Source of the DNA: Nitrospinae bacterium AH_259_B05_G02_I21
GTDB lineage: Bacteria > JADFOP01
NCBI GenBank assembly: GCA_027717595.1
Contig: JALLOF010000013.1
Span: 1-46,132 of the forward strand
DNA: 46,132 nucleotides
Direction: 5' to 3'
Position numbers and translations under genes: made by a program. The notes beneath the pieces were generated by a model that saw nothing but the letters and a program-made list of their open reading frames with translations, searched no databases and was not told the DNA's origin. Positions 16,683 to 25,473 of this stretch are shown here, piece by piece. Positions within the stretch are counted from its first letter, which is position 1. Each line of letters begins with the position of its first letter.

Positions 16683-17816
16683 TCAAACCCTAATTGGCAT
16701 AACGACGCACTGGTAGCCATTGTCCCCCACAGGCTCAAACAGCGCCGGCGCGAGTTTGTCCGTAAAACCCGCCCGGACCTCTACGGTGTCCATTGCTTCA
16801 AAAGCATCATGGAGGTAGCGTGGGTTGAGCCCGATGGTGAGTTCGTTACCATTGTGAGACACGTCAAGGGTTTCCTCCATTGAGCCTGTTTCCGTATCTT
16901 CGGCTTTCAGGACTAGCATCCCGTTAGAGAAGGTCCATATCACCATTCCGGTTCTTTGGCCCTTCGTAATTGTTTGGAGCCGCTTGAGAGCGTCCAGGGC
17001 GGCCTTGCGGTCAAAGGTCGCAACCACGTCGCTATGCTCCGGGATTATTTGCTCATAGTTTGGGAATTGACCCTCAATTGCCCGGCTGTATAGGGTAGCG
17101 TCGGGAAAGTGAAAGTGACTATGGTCCTGTCCAAAGGCGACTTTGACAGGTACGCTATCCCCTTTTGAGAGCCGATAGGCTTCATGGATGGCCTGTCGTT
17201 TCACGACCCCGCTTACTGGTGTATCCGTCGGCTTTGAAAGCTGTATTGTTAGAACGGCCAGCCGGTGTCCGTCCGTAGCAACCGCTTTGAGGGTTGTCCC
17301 TTCCGCCTTGAGGTAGACACCGTTAAGGACATAGCGCGTCTCATCGGTAGAGACAGCATGTAGCAGCTTGTCCGCCATCTCCCTCAAAACCTCACTCGAT
17401 AGCTCGATTGTCCCTTTGGCCTCAATCTGAGGCAGGCCCGGAAACTCATCGGCGGGCATACCCGCAAGGCGGGCCGTTGTCCGTCCACAGCGAAGCGTCA
17501 ACCAATGCTCATCGCCGTCCTCTACCTCTAGAATGACCGTCTCTTGCTTCTTAGATAGAGCCTTGACAATCGAATGGAGCGCCTTCGCGTTGACGGTTAT
17601 CCTTCCAGGCCGCTCCATGTCTACCGCAATGGGGGCCTGGATAGCGATTTCAAAGTCGGTCGCCGTAAGTTTCAATACGGCCCGCCTTTCATAGAACTCC
17701 CATTTTGCCTCCAATAGGATGTTAGCGAGTATGGGCTGCCGCGCTTTGGGGTCGGCGGCCCGGTGGACCTTTGCCACTCCGTCGAGTAGTGCCTGTCGTG
17801 ATACTTGAACTTTCAC
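16683..17816 (-). CDS. dnaN: DNA polymerase III beta subunit (sliding clamp), element-encoded
   Basis: 377 residues, full length for the family. GTG at 17816 is chosen because GGAGGG sits 6 nt upstream; a GTG at 17831 overlaps that site. Three clamp domains are visible: LTATDFEIAIQAPI in domain 1, NGVYLKAEGTTLKAVATDGHR in part around residue 165 (domain 2; typical DGHRLA), and IEGQFPNYEQIIP with a C-terminal YQCVVMPIRV. These match the conserved DnaN signatures. It tethers polymerases to DNA and docks partners in its hydrophobic pocket. Finding it between a recombinase and an ArdC-like gene, away from dnaA/gyrB, marks it as an extra copy carried by the element for its own replication. Confidence 0.92.
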   Translation of the reverse strand: MKVQVSRQALLDGVAKVHRAADPKARQPILANILLEAKWEFYERRAVLKLTATDFEIAIQAPIAVDMERPGRITVNAKALHSIVKALSKKQETVILEVEDGDEHWLTLRCGRTTARLAGMPADEFPGLPQIEAKGTIELSSEVLREMADKLLHAVSTDETRYVLNGVYLKAEGTTLKAVATDGHRLAVLTIQLSKPTDTPVSGVVKRQAIHEAYRLSKGDSVPVKVAFGQDHSHFHFPDATLYSRAIEGQFPNYEQIIPEHSDVVATFDRKAALDALKRLQTITKGQRTGMVIWTFSNGMLVLKAEDTETGSMEETLDVSHNGNELTIGLNPRYLHDAFEAMDTVEVRAGFTDKLAPALFEPVGDNGYQCVVMPIRV

Positions 17817-17899
17817 CGTTTTTCCCTCCACTTAGAAGCCGCCGGGATTGGCGGCCCTCTCGGAGCCCCAGGCCAGAGCCCAGAGCCCCTGTAGGGCCG

Positions 17900-18754
17900 T
17901 CAAGCCGCCTGAGCGGTCGCCTCTTGGCCCAGGATGAGGTCCAGGCACCGGCCCACGTCCGACAGGACGGCGATACAGGCCCGCCTAACATCCTTGCGGG
18001 CACTTTCAGCATAGGAGCGGATGTACCGGTAGGCGTTCCCATCGTGGCTCTTGCGTCCAAAGAGGCGCATGAGCACAGCGGCGGTCAGTTCGGCCACAAC
18101 CTCTTGTTTCCAGTCCTGTCCGGGCCTGAGCTCGCCCTTGATGCGCTTGTGGGCCGCGTGGGCCAGCTCATGGAAAAAGGTGCTTTCCTCATGGGTCGCT
18201 AGGACGATCTCGTCTCTTTCAGGGCGGTAGTGGCCGTACCAGCCGCCCGCAAAGGGGACGTAGGAGACCTTGAGGCCCCAGGCGTGGGCGAGCTCTGCTA
18301 GGGGCGGAGGCTCCGGAGGCTCCATGGGTGGATACTCAAGGGGCTGGCCGTCGGTATCCTCGGCCCGAAAGACCGGCACGGCCAGGAAGCCTACAAGGCG
18401 CTTTTCCCGGACGGTCTCTCCTGTCTCGGGGTCCTCAACTCGAACCTTTGCGATCCGAGGGGCTAGGATGTAGAAGGCCCGCGCCCCTTTGCGAACGTGG
18501 CGGCCCGCTTCTTGCCACTGCCGGTAGCCCCGAGCGTCAGCGGTGCCGGCCAGCATGGTGAGCATCCGGTTGGCCAGGCTCCACCGGGCACAGGGGACGT
18601 CCAGGGGCGGAATCACGGTCTTGGCTACGGCCTCGGGAATCTGGCCCGACTCAAAGAGGGCCAAGAGGCGGTCAATCTCTTGGTTGGCCTTATCTCCAAA
18701 AGTAGGTTTCTTGGTGGGTTGACGATTTGTGGGGGTTGTGGTAACTTTTTCCAT
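17900..18754 (-). CDS. ArdC-like protein: ssDNA-binding domain plus zincin metallopeptidase
   Basis: 284 residues from ATG at 18754, preceded by GGAGGG at 7 nt. Residues about 15-130 match the ArdC N-terminal ssDNA-binding domain (WSLANRMLTMLAG, ARGYRQWQEAGRHVRKGARA, a loop with PVFRAEDTDG). The C-terminal half has the zinc-protease motif FFHELAHAAH near residue 195 and a downstream Glu in EVVAELTAAVLM. Such proteins on plasmids and ICEs are linked to anti-restriction and protection of incoming single-stranded DNA. Both parts look intact. It starts the leftward block after the small HTH gene and precedes dnaN by about 80 nt. Confidence 0.88.
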   Translation of the reverse strand: MEKVTTTPTNRQPTKKPTFGDKANQEIDRLLALFESGQIPEAVAKTVIPPLDVPCARWSLANRMLTMLAGTADARGYRQWQEAGRHVRKGARAFYILAPRIAKVRVEDPETGETVREKRLVGFLAVPVFRAEDTDGQPLEYPPMEPPEPPPLAELAHAWGLKVSYVPFAGGWYGHYRPERDEIVLATHEESTFFHELAHAAHKRIKGELRPGQDWKQEVVAELTAAVLMRLFGRKSHDGNAYRYIRSYAESARKDVRRACIAVLSDVGRCLDLILGQEATAQAA

Positions 18755-18829
18755 TGGAAAGCCCTCCATTCGTGGGGGGTTGACCGTTGGGCTAAGAGGC
18801 TGGCTTCGCGGTTGGACTCTTAGCCCGTT

Positions 18830-19024
18830 TTACTTCTTGCCTCTCTTATCCCTCTCTCTCTTGAACCGTTCCACTTGGGCACGGTCAAGCAATATCATCT
18901 TGTGGCCGCCAATCTTATTCACAACTTCTAAACGACCGTCTTTGATAATGGCGTGGACCCTCTGCCGGGACACGTCAAGGTATTCAGCCGCTTCCGTCAA
19001 CGTCATGTAGGGCTTCGTCTTCAT
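18830..19024 (-). CDS. Small HTH protein (excisionase/AlpA-like)
   Basis: 64 residues from ATG at 19024. MTLTEAAEYLDVSRQRVHAI is a MerR/excisionase-type helix-turn-helix, followed by a wing (VNKIGGHKMILLDRAQVERF) and a basic tail. No Shine-Dalgarno is seen. The 5' leader instead holds a 10-bp inverted repeat 6 nt upstream of the ATG, which may be its own operator. As the first gene of the leftward block, it could control the ArdC-clamp-recombinase genes or act as a directionality factor. Confidence 0.82.
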   Translation of the reverse strand: MKTKPYMTLTEAAEYLDVSRQRVHAIIKDGRLEVVNKIGGHKMILLDRAQVERFKRERDKRGKK

Positions 19025-19030
19025 GTTGAT

Positions 19031-19055
19031 AAATATAAACTCTCTGTTTATATTT
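19031..19055. promoter_or_regulatory. Perfect 10-bp inverted repeat upstream of the HTH gene
   Basis: Arms AAATATAAAC (19031-19040) and GTTTATATTT (19046-19055) surround TCTCT. The position, a few bases before the ATG of the HTH protein, fits an autoregulatory operator; an mRNA hairpin hiding the start is the alternative. Confidence 0.65.
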
Positions 19056-20135
19056 GTCAATAGAAAAATGCACTCCCACGCAAGAAAAATCGCCTTGTAA
19101 TCTCTTGATAATACTTGAGTTGCCCGCCTCATTCGCTAGCGAGTGGAACGTGCCGGAATTGGCAAACGCGCCCTCAAGTCGGGGGATTGCCGAACGTGAC
19201 GAGATAGTGACTGGCGCGGGCGCAAGTGGCCGCATCATGGGGGGTTGAGGATTGCGTCACAAAGGGGCCTGCCAATTATCACGTTATAGCATGTTATATG
19301 AAATTATATAACACTACATCGCCCGGTTCCTGCCTGATGTGTCCCGCCTTCCGCCAAGGGCAAAATGTGAGCGAACTAGACTCAAGTTAGAGTGGGAAGC
19401 AACCTCTAGGTGCTCGACAAAATCCCTCTACTGGCGATCGCCCCTGTCACCACGATGCTCCCCGTCCTTGGGGCCGATGGTATGGGGTCCTGTTTCGCAC
19501 CTCACAAATAATGACCCAAATCGATCTAGGTGGGGGCGCAATAAACCCTGCAATGACGGGCTTTGTGGTCCAGTTTAGGGCAGGAAAGGTAACAAAGGTT
19601 CACCCAAACTCCCAGCCCTGGACCTGTTCGCCCAGGACGGCTCCCAGAGGTGTGATCTAGTGCCTCGGAGGGGCACTGGACTAGCACCCGTCCGGGATGC
19701 CAGCAAAGCCTTGAATGGTGGGGGGGCCGCCCCCCCCAACGAGCGGGAGCGGAGGCGGATAACCTGCCTGAAATGCGCAAACATTTTTCCTAGAAATCGG
19801 CTTGACAAAATGCAGGAAGGCGGAATCGAGACACCTCTCGGAACTGCGGCAACATTTTTTCCATCCTTGCTTCACTAAATGTGAATAATAGACCCGTCAC
19901 ACTCTTAGGCCCCTCACTGTGGTGGTAGTGGTTCAGGCCCGCCCGTTCCCGCGTCTAGAAACTTGAAGACCTGCCCAAAGAGTGGTATGGTTGGTTTGGT
20001 CGGCGCACGTGGGAGGTAGATGAGGCGTCGGCTTTTGTCTTTTGGGGGCCACGGATTTGCGGCCCGGACGACCATCCCGCTATCGCCACGGTCCCCTTCC
20101 CTCTATAAGCGGGAGCCGCGGGTGCGGGAGGCGGC
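19056..20135. other. Central non-coding region of the element; possible origin/control region
   Basis: About 1.1 kb between the divergent blocks without a convincing gene. It holds the AT palindrome at 19292-19313, a hairpin AGTGCC/GGCACT at 19659-19677, a G-tract/C-tract hairpin at 19720-19736, and two direct ACATTTTT(T)CC repeats near 19781 and 19852. No clear iteron array is seen. Divergent promoters and perhaps a replication origin would be expected here, given the element's primase-helicase and clamp. Confidence 0.45.
19292..19313. repeat. 8-bp AT-rich inverted repeat
   Basis: TGTTATAT and ATATAACA flank GAAATT, inside a longer AT-rich stretch in an otherwise GC-rich region. It is a candidate operator or DNA-unwinding site. 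Confidence 0.55.
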
Positions 20136-20774
20136 ATGACCGATCAAGATTGGCAGAGAGAATTACGAGAGAAGGACGCTAAGTGTCTAAGGCAAGAGTT
20201 AGGACTTGAGATTACCCTCGACTCCTACCCCGATCTTTTCTCTAAGATGGATTCATTAGCTGAAATCTACATCGCTGCGAAAAAAGGGGAAGTGATCGGG
20301 ATGGGAAGGGACCTCCTTGAAAAATACGACAGGGCCACAATCGCCCTCCAGGAGGCGCGCAACCTGTCCAATAGCCTTCCGGAGTTGCACTTAAGCGAAA
20401 CTATGAAGAAATTCCGTAAAGGAAAAGAAGTTGACGTGGAATTGGAATACATGAGAAACCTCGGAAAGGCAAGTAGCCGGATAAACGATCTTATTCGCGA
20501 GGTTGAGAAGGAAAGAGGTAGGGCGCAAGAAGCACTATTAACCTTCGCTCCCTCCGGTAGGTTAGGGCTCAAGCACGCAAATGGTTATTTGACCTGGGCG
20601 CTTTGTAGTCTTTTGGAGAGGACGTTCCCCAAGGTATACAAATTTAAAATAGGTAAGGCGGTATCCTGCATTTTACACTCTTGGGGAGTTGATGCAATCA
20701 AGCGAAGTGCGGACGCGATACGTAATCGTGCCAACCGATTCAAAAAAAGCTTCCATTCTCAGCAACGAAGTTAA
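20136..20774 (+). CDS. Hypothetical protein, largely alpha-helical
   Basis: 212 residues, start ATG at 20136 preceded by GGGAGGCGG. It is rich in charged residues with heptad-like stretches (about residues 70-150, for example RINDLIREVEKERGRAQEAL), suggesting a coiled-coil. The C-terminus is strongly basic (AIRNRANRFKKSFHSQQRS). No signal peptide or convincing membrane helix is visible and no family is recognised. It is the first gene of the rightward block of the element. Confidence 0.6.
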   Translation: MTDQDWQRELREKDAKCLRQELGLEITLDSYPDLFSKMDSLAEIYIAAKKGEVIGMGRDLLEKYDRATIALQEARNLSNSLPELHLSETMKKFRKGKEVDVELEYMRNLGKASSRINDLIREVEKERGRAQEALLTFAPSGRLGLKHANGYLTWALCSLLERTFPKVYKFKIGKAVSCILHSWGVDAIKRSADAIRNRANRFKKSFHSQQRS

Positions 20775-20936
20775 AATCCCACCATCCTTATCATCCCCCC
20801 GAAGGCATCCGTAAAATAATTTCAGACAGGACTCTCTCGTTGCTGCTCAATTAATGGACGGAAAAACACAAATCTAGCCGCTTTACCAATTAAACGTCCA
20901 CAATTACTTATAAATCAATCAGTTATACTGGACAGC
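20775..20936. other. Spacer in element, nothing recognised
   Basis: AT-rich spacer with a possible inverted pair TGGACG (near 20854) and CGTCCA (near 20895). No gene is seen. Confidence 0.3.
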
Positions 20937-21065
20937 ATGGGAGAAATGTCTTATGTTTTATCTAGAACAAGGGGGCCACCCTTCACGATGGTTGGCGCGG
21001 TGTTTCGCTACCGCAGCCAAGATCTGGAACGCTGGGTGGCTTCACAAATCGTCCGGCCCAGATGA
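20937..21065 (+). pseudogene. C-terminal remnant of an excisionase-type HTH protein
   Basis: A 42-codon frame ends with SRTRGPPFTMVGAVFRYRSQ then DLERWVASQIVRPR. This is the classic second half of an AlpA/excisionase helix-turn-helix domain (…GPPf…VRYR..DLe.W…). The first half, with the recognition helix, is missing: upstream codons read SVILDSMGEMSY with no HTH pattern. It is best explained as a truncated gene left by a deletion or replacement. Confidence 0.6.
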
Positions 21066-21189
21066 GTCCGGGCGTAACAGAACCCGGCGGGGTGGGTCTT
21101 TAAGGAGTCCGGGGGGCGGGTGTCCTCCGGCGCACACCCCCACCGCGGTTTATTGGATCTAACTGAGTGATTGATAGGAGGAGGTGAGA

Positions 21190-21392
21190 ATGGAAGGGTT
21201 GATAAATACCGAACAAGCGGCAAGATACCTGGGCCTCTCCCCGCCTACGCTGCGCTGGTGGCGATCCGTCGAGAAGGAAGCTCCCAACATCAAGGTGGGG
21301 GAGGCGGTCCGGTATCGGTACGAAACCTGGCGCGTTGGGTCAACCAGCGAGTCGTCAAGCCGAAAGGCGAAAGGGCAATAACTAATGTATAA
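21190..21392 (+). pseudogene. Excisionase-type HTH gene with a probable frameshift
   Basis: The start ATG at 21190 has GGAGGAGGTGA upstream. Frame one gives MEGLINTEQAARYLGLSPPT, LRWWRS and VGEAVRYRYE, a normal helix-turn-helix. It then continues as TWRVGSTSES, which is not typical, and stops at 21381. Shifting one base at about 21331 gives NLARWVNQRVVKPKGERAIT, the expected C-terminus (compare DLERWV in the remnant upstream), and ends in a TAA that overlaps the next ATG by eight bases. A one-base deletion is therefore likely. A sequencing error is possible. Confidence 0.65.
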
Positions 21393-21699
21393 CCAAATAG
21401 AATCCACCTCCGAAGATGAATCCTTTGGTAATCTGACCCTTCGGATCAGAAAATCAAAGCCTTACGATAATTCGGATATTGAGAAGATCACATGCCACAT
21501 CGTGCTTGGGTGGTGGTTTAGTGATGGTGATAACACGCCCCTTCTCTCTTCGGAATGTCGGACGGCGCAGGAGGTCGAGGCGGACGCGAACCTGTTGATC
21601 GAGTACCTCGAACAAATGAAGGAACTGGCACGGCGCGAATTTGAGGAAGTGGCTCGCAATAATCGCCGTGCCTTCAAAATTGAAGCAGAGGGCTCATAG
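21385..21699 (+). CDS. Hypothetical protein in element
   Basis: 104 residues, Glu-rich, with a helical C-terminal half (NLLIEYLEQMKELARREFEE). The start overlaps the unshifted end of the preceding HTH gene (ATGTATAA), suggesting translational coupling. No signal peptide, membrane helix or recognised family. Confidence 0.6.
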   Translation: MYNQIESTSEDESFGNLTLRIRKSKPYDNSDIEKITCHIVLGWWFSDGDNTPLLSSECRTAQEVEADANLLIEYLEQMKELARREFEEVARNNRRAFKIEAEGS

Positions 21700-21866
21700 C
21701 GAGGATGGGCGCTGACAGAACCTGTGGCGCGAGCTCCTTAAACGGGGTGTTGAAACACGAATTCAGTAGGCAATACATTTTGTGAAGAATTGTCGGGCGG
21801 CTTCCTTTTGGAGGGCGGCGGGGTGCCTCCTTGCAACCGTCCGCGTAATACCGCATAGGGGTAACA

Positions 21867-23744
21867 ATGGACATTGATCGGTATTTCAACGTTATTTTCA
21901 ACGGAACGACCGGACTTATTGAGGTCCGCCGCATCATCCCGGACTCGGACAGGGCCGAATGCACCTTCTTTGCCAACACTGACAAGGCCGCCCCGTACTG
22001 CCTTCGCCACTGTGAAGCTGAAAATGTGTATGTAGGCATGGCCACGCGAAAAGAGAGGGGCAACGGAACGAGAGACAACTTGTGTCAGGTCTCCGCGCTC
22101 TGGGTCGACCAGGATTTTGATCAGTTCAAAGGGGGGGAGGAGGAGGCTCGCCGCACTCTAGAAGCCTTCCCTCTCCCTCCGTCAATGATTGTTCAAAGTG
22201 GATTCGGTTTTCACCCCTACTGGCTCCTCCATGAGCCCGTGGAGGCCAATCCCCACATGGAAGGCTACCTCCGAGGCCTAGCGGCGGCTCTGGGAGGTGA
22301 TGCCGTATGGGACTTAAGCCGCATCCTCCGCCCACCCGACACATTCAACCATCCCAACGCCAAAAAACGAGCAGCGGGAAGGGAGAAAGCGCCCGTCACG
22401 TTGGAAAGCCTCACGGGGCGGAGGTACAGCCTCGCCGATTTTGAGGAATTCTGGCAAGAGCCGCCGGAGATGGCAAGTCCCGTGAAACTGGGCACAATCC
22501 CCACCGAGCTGCCCCCCCATTTCCTTGACCTCCTCAACCGGGATGCCAAGCTCAAGGCGACGTGGGAAGAGCGAAGGGAGGATTTGAAAGACCAATCCCG
22601 GAGTGGTGTCTGCATGTCCTTGGCGAACCAGTTGGTTCTAGAGGACTTCTCCAACGAAGAGATCGCAGCCGTCCTCCTCGCCAAGCGGCCTGAGAGCACC
22701 CACGACTGGCTTGGGAGAACCATCGGCAAGGCGAGAGAAAATTGCGGTCATCGGGCCTGGGTAGTCGAAGACGTCCTCGACTTCATAGAGCGCCAAACAG
22801 GGCAAAGGGAGCCCCTTATCGAGGGCGGCCTACTCCCAACCAAATCCATCGCCTTCATCTCCGGGACAGCGAAACAAGGGAAGAGCGTCTTGGCTCTCAA
22901 TATGGCCATCAACCTTGCCAGCGGGACGCCATTTCTCGGACAATTTCACGTCCCGATTGTGAGAAAGGTCTTGTACATCAACGCCGAGATCGCCGAGGAG
23001 TCATTGCGGGAACGCCTCAAAATAATGCTTGCGGGCAATGGGCCGCATCCACGTAAGGGCCACCTCCTCCACTTGTCGAGGCGGGACATCAAACTAGATA
23101 ACAGGGATCACATTGCGCGTTTCGGCAGGCTCGTTGAACGATACAGGCCCGACGTTGTAATCCTCGACCCTCTGTCCAAGTTTCACAGCGCTGACGAGAA
23201 TAGCGCCAGCGAGATGATGCGGCTCCTTAGCGGTTTGGACACACTGGTCCAGGAGTATGGCATCTCTCTAGTCATTGTTCATCACCACGGGAAACCAAAC
23301 CCGGAGTCAAGGAGGCGTGGCGCACAGCTAATGCGCGGCTCCAGCACGATGTTCGACTATGGCGACGGATACATCACCATGACCCACTGGAAGAGTGAAG
23401 GGGGTTCCAGCCTTGCAAAGCTCACCTTTGAGTTGAGGAACGCCCAACCAATCCCCCCACTCGTCGTATGCAGGGATAACGAGACCCTCTGGTACACGGT
23501 CGAGGCTGAGATTTCACACGGGTCGGCGAAACTAACACCCACGGACGTGGTGAACGTACTTAAGGCCTCTGGTGGGGAGATGATGCGCCAAGACCTCATC
23601 ACCACCGTGGGGGACCGCCTTGGTGTAAGTGATAGGACGGTCGAGAGGGCTATCGAGGAAGCCGGGAAGAGAGGTGTAGTTCAAGCCGTTAAGGTGGGCG
23701 GCAGAGGCAACCCCGTGAAGCTGGTCTACAAGGGAACGATTTAA
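21867..23744 (+). CDS. Primase-helicase: AEP/RepB-type primase domain plus RecA-like ATPase
   Basis: 625 residues. Residues about 1-200 resemble the archaeo-eukaryotic-type primases of plasmids: ALWVDQDFDQF holds the acidic pair, followed by PSMIVQSGFGFHPYWLLHEP and SRILRPPDTFNHPNAKK. Residues about 320-540 are a RecA/RepA-like ATPase with Walker A GTAKQGKSVLALN, Walker B VVILDPLSKFH and a later LVIVHHHGKP. The C-terminus (about 560-625) has a winged-helix look (MRQDLITTVGDRLGVSDRTV). It should open the origin and prime replication of the element. The TGACGT site cluster begins at its stop codon. Confidence 0.85.
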   Translation: MDIDRYFNVIFNGTTGLIEVRRIIPDSDRAECTFFANTDKAAPYCLRHCEAENVYVGMATRKERGNGTRDNLCQVSALWVDQDFDQFKGGEEEARRTLEAFPLPPSMIVQSGFGFHPYWLLHEPVEANPHMEGYLRGLAAALGGDAVWDLSRILRPPDTFNHPNAKKRAAGREKAPVTLESLTGRRYSLADFEEFWQEPPEMASPVKLGTIPTELPPHFLDLLNRDAKLKATWEERREDLKDQSRSGVCMSLANQLVLEDFSNEEIAAVLLAKRPESTHDWLGRTIGKARENCGHRAWVVEDVLDFIERQTGQREPLIEGGLLPTKSIAFISGTAKQGKSVLALNMAINLASGTPFLGQFHVPIVRKVLYINAEIAEESLRERLKIMLAGNGPHPRKGHLLHLSRRDIKLDNRDHIARFGRLVERYRPDVVILDPLSKFHSADENSASEMMRLLSGLDTLVQEYGISLVIVHHHGKPNPESRRRGAQLMRGSSTMFDYGDGYITMTHWKSEGGSSLAKLTFELRNAQPIPPLVVCRDNETLWYTVEAEISHGSAKLTPTDVVNVLKASGGEMMRQDLITTVGDRLGVSDRTVERAIEEAGKRGVVQAVKVGGRGNPVKLVYKGTI

Positions 23745-23890
23745 CGTCAAACGGGTATTTGACGACATGACGTTAAATACCAACAAAAGAGGGGCTAACG
23801 CCAGGAAAATCAAAGAGATGATTTCACGTCAACCCCCCATTTCGCGACACTCTATACTCTATATATAGAGTAAAAGATTTGACGTGAAAT
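23740..23890. promoter_or_regulatory. Cluster of TGACGT-type sites around an 18-bp palindrome
   Basis: Five related sites occur in 150 bp: TTTAACGTCA (23740, inverted), TTTGACG (23758), TGACGTTAAAT (23768), ATTTCACGTCAA (23821, inverted) and TTGACGTGAAAT (23879). The last two form a perfect 12-bp inverted repeat. Between them sits the palindrome TACTCTATATATAGAGTA at 23855-23872. The first and third also form a 10-bp inverted pair. The position, between the primase-helicase and the excisionase/integrase pair, fits an origin, integrase/excisionase arm sites, or an operator controlling excision. Confidence 0.7.
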
Positions 23891-23964
23891 GAAATGCCCT
23901 CCAGTGAGGGGGGCTTGGCAGGGCATCTGGCCCGGCCTGTTAAGTAGAAGAGTTTAGTAAAAGA

Positions 23965-24189
23965 ATGACGAAGCGTCTCCTTACTCAAAAGGAGGCGGCC
24001 ACATACCTGGGAATGTCCTTGAGGAAATTCCAAGATGTGAAGCCCGCCCTACCCGTCCCGATGCCGGGCCGGATGCTCCGATACGACCGTCTAGACTTGG
24101 ACGCCTGGGTCGAGCAACAGAAACAGGGTGGTGAAAAGGTGCGAATCGAGCGGATGGCCGATGAATTAGTGAAAGGAGTTTTGAACTGA
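23965..24189 (+). CDS. Excisionase-like HTH protein
   Basis: 74 residues. LLTQKEAATYLGMSLRKFQD is an excisionase-family helix-turn-helix; PMPGRMLRYDRLDLDAWVEQ is the following wing and helix. Its TGA overlaps the integrase ATG by one base (ATGA), the usual xis-int coupling. It likely bends DNA at the attachment site to favour excision, or controls int expression. Unlike the two relatives at 20.9-21.4 kb this copy is intact. Confidence 0.85.
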   Translation: MTKRLLTQKEAATYLGMSLRKFQDVKPALPVPMPGRMLRYDRLDLDAWVEQQKQGGEKVRIERMADELVKGVLN

Positions 24190-25400
24190 TGGCCGATGAT
24201 GGTACAATCCCCCATCCCCCTCCACGAGGAGAAGCATCCCTTGGGGTGACGGTACGTCAGAAGCCTCCCGGCTCCGGTGTGTGGTGGGTTTTTATCTCCC
24301 ACCAGGGTCGGCGAAAGAGCAAAAAGGTCGGGTCAGAGGACGCCGCCCGCCGCCTTGCCGAGAAGGTCCGGGAACGCATCGCCCTCAATTTACCCCCCCT
24401 CGAAAGAGAATCAGCCATTAGCCCATCTTTCTCTGAGGCTGCGAGGGCGTGGCTGGCCGATCAAGAGCGCCTTGTGGCTCAAGGTAAGCGGAGCGTCACG
24501 ACCCTTGAGCGGGGCTATCGGCCCATCGTCGAACGCAACCTGATTCCCGCCTTTGGTGGGATGACAATGGAGTCCATTGAGCGGCCCGAAGTGGTGGCCT
24601 ATGTCGAGCGCCTAGCTGCCAAGGGAATGGACGGGAAAACCATCCGCAACCACTTGACCCCCCTCAGCCGCATCTTTGAACGGTTGAGGAATCGGGGTGT
24701 TAGAATGGAAAATCCCGTCTTGGGGTTGCGCCTTGAGGACTTGGCTATTACGAGGGCAAACAGGCCGGGCGACCCGTTCACGATGGAGGAGCTTGCTCGG
24801 CTCTTACAAGCTGTCGCCAAGCATTACCCCTCGTGGCTGCCTCATATCACAACACTGGCCCTGGCCGGTCTCCGATACTCCGAGATGCTCGGACTCCAGT
24901 GGCAAGACATTCAATTCGGTGAGGGTTCAGAGGACCCAAACAGGTACATCATGGTTCAAAGAGCCGCTATCAAAGTCCATAGCCGGTGGGTGGTTAAGGG
25001 AACTAAAACAGGTAAAAAGGGTGAGGGTCGGGTTGATCTACACAAGGACCTTCGGACCATCCTAATGGCCCATCAGGTTGAGGAGATGTCCTCTGGACGG
25101 GGCCACATTGACGATTGGTTGTTCTACGGCAAACAAGGCGGGCGGGACTTCCGGCAAAAGCTCGTGAACGACTACCGGAAGGCTCAACACCTAGCGGGTT
25201 TACGTGTGAGGACACTCAAGGATCTCCGCCACTCGTTCGACACCATTCTCTTGAATGAACTCGGAGAAGATATTCGGTACGCACAGAGCCAGCTACGGCA
25301 TACCACAATTGCTATGACGGCGGATCGGTACGGACACCCAGACCGCCTTAACGACCCTATGCGCCTCGACAGGATTGACGTGTTGAAGGGCATTGTCTGA
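24189..25400 (+). CDS. int: Tyrosine integrase (phage/ICE type)
   Basis: 403 residues, full length. About residues 10-75 form an arm-binding domain (VWWVFISHQGRRKSKKVGSE), about 80-180 the core-binding SAM-like domain, and the rest is catalytic. Catalytic residues: Arg in LAGLRYSEMLG, Lys in VKGTKTGKK, Arg in LKDLRHSFDT (the first His of His-x2-Arg is Lys, as in many phage integrases), LRHTTIAMTADRYGH with the second His and Tyr. It is coupled to the excisionase-like gene. Its 3' end is about 75 nt from a tRNA-Asp fragment, the probable attachment target. Confidence 0.93.
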   Translation: MADDGTIPHPPPRGEASLGVTVRQKPPGSGVWWVFISHQGRRKSKKVGSEDAARRLAEKVRERIALNLPPLERESAISPSFSEAARAWLADQERLVAQGKRSVTTLERGYRPIVERNLIPAFGGMTMESIERPEVVAYVERLAAKGMDGKTIRNHLTPLSRIFERLRNRGVRMENPVLGLRLEDLAITRANRPGDPFTMEELARLLQAVAKHYPSWLPHITTLALAGLRYSEMLGLQWQDIQFGEGSEDPNRYIMVQRAAIKVHSRWVVKGTKTGKKGEGRVDLHKDLRTILMAHQVEEMSSGRGHIDDWLFYGKQGGRDFRQKLVNDYRKAQHLAGLRVRTLKDLRHSFDTILLNELGEDIRYAQSQLRHTTIAMTADRYGHPDRLNDPMRLDRIDVLKGIV

Positions 25401-25473
25401 GGCGAGAATTGCACCCTATATACACCCAGGTGCACCCATCAACTTTTAATCCATTGAATTTAAAGGAGATAAA

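Noticed and set aside
19718-19740. Intrinsic terminator from the G-run/C-run hairpin
   Set aside because: The 7-bp G/C stem has no following T-run on either strand; it may simply be a low-complexity stretch.
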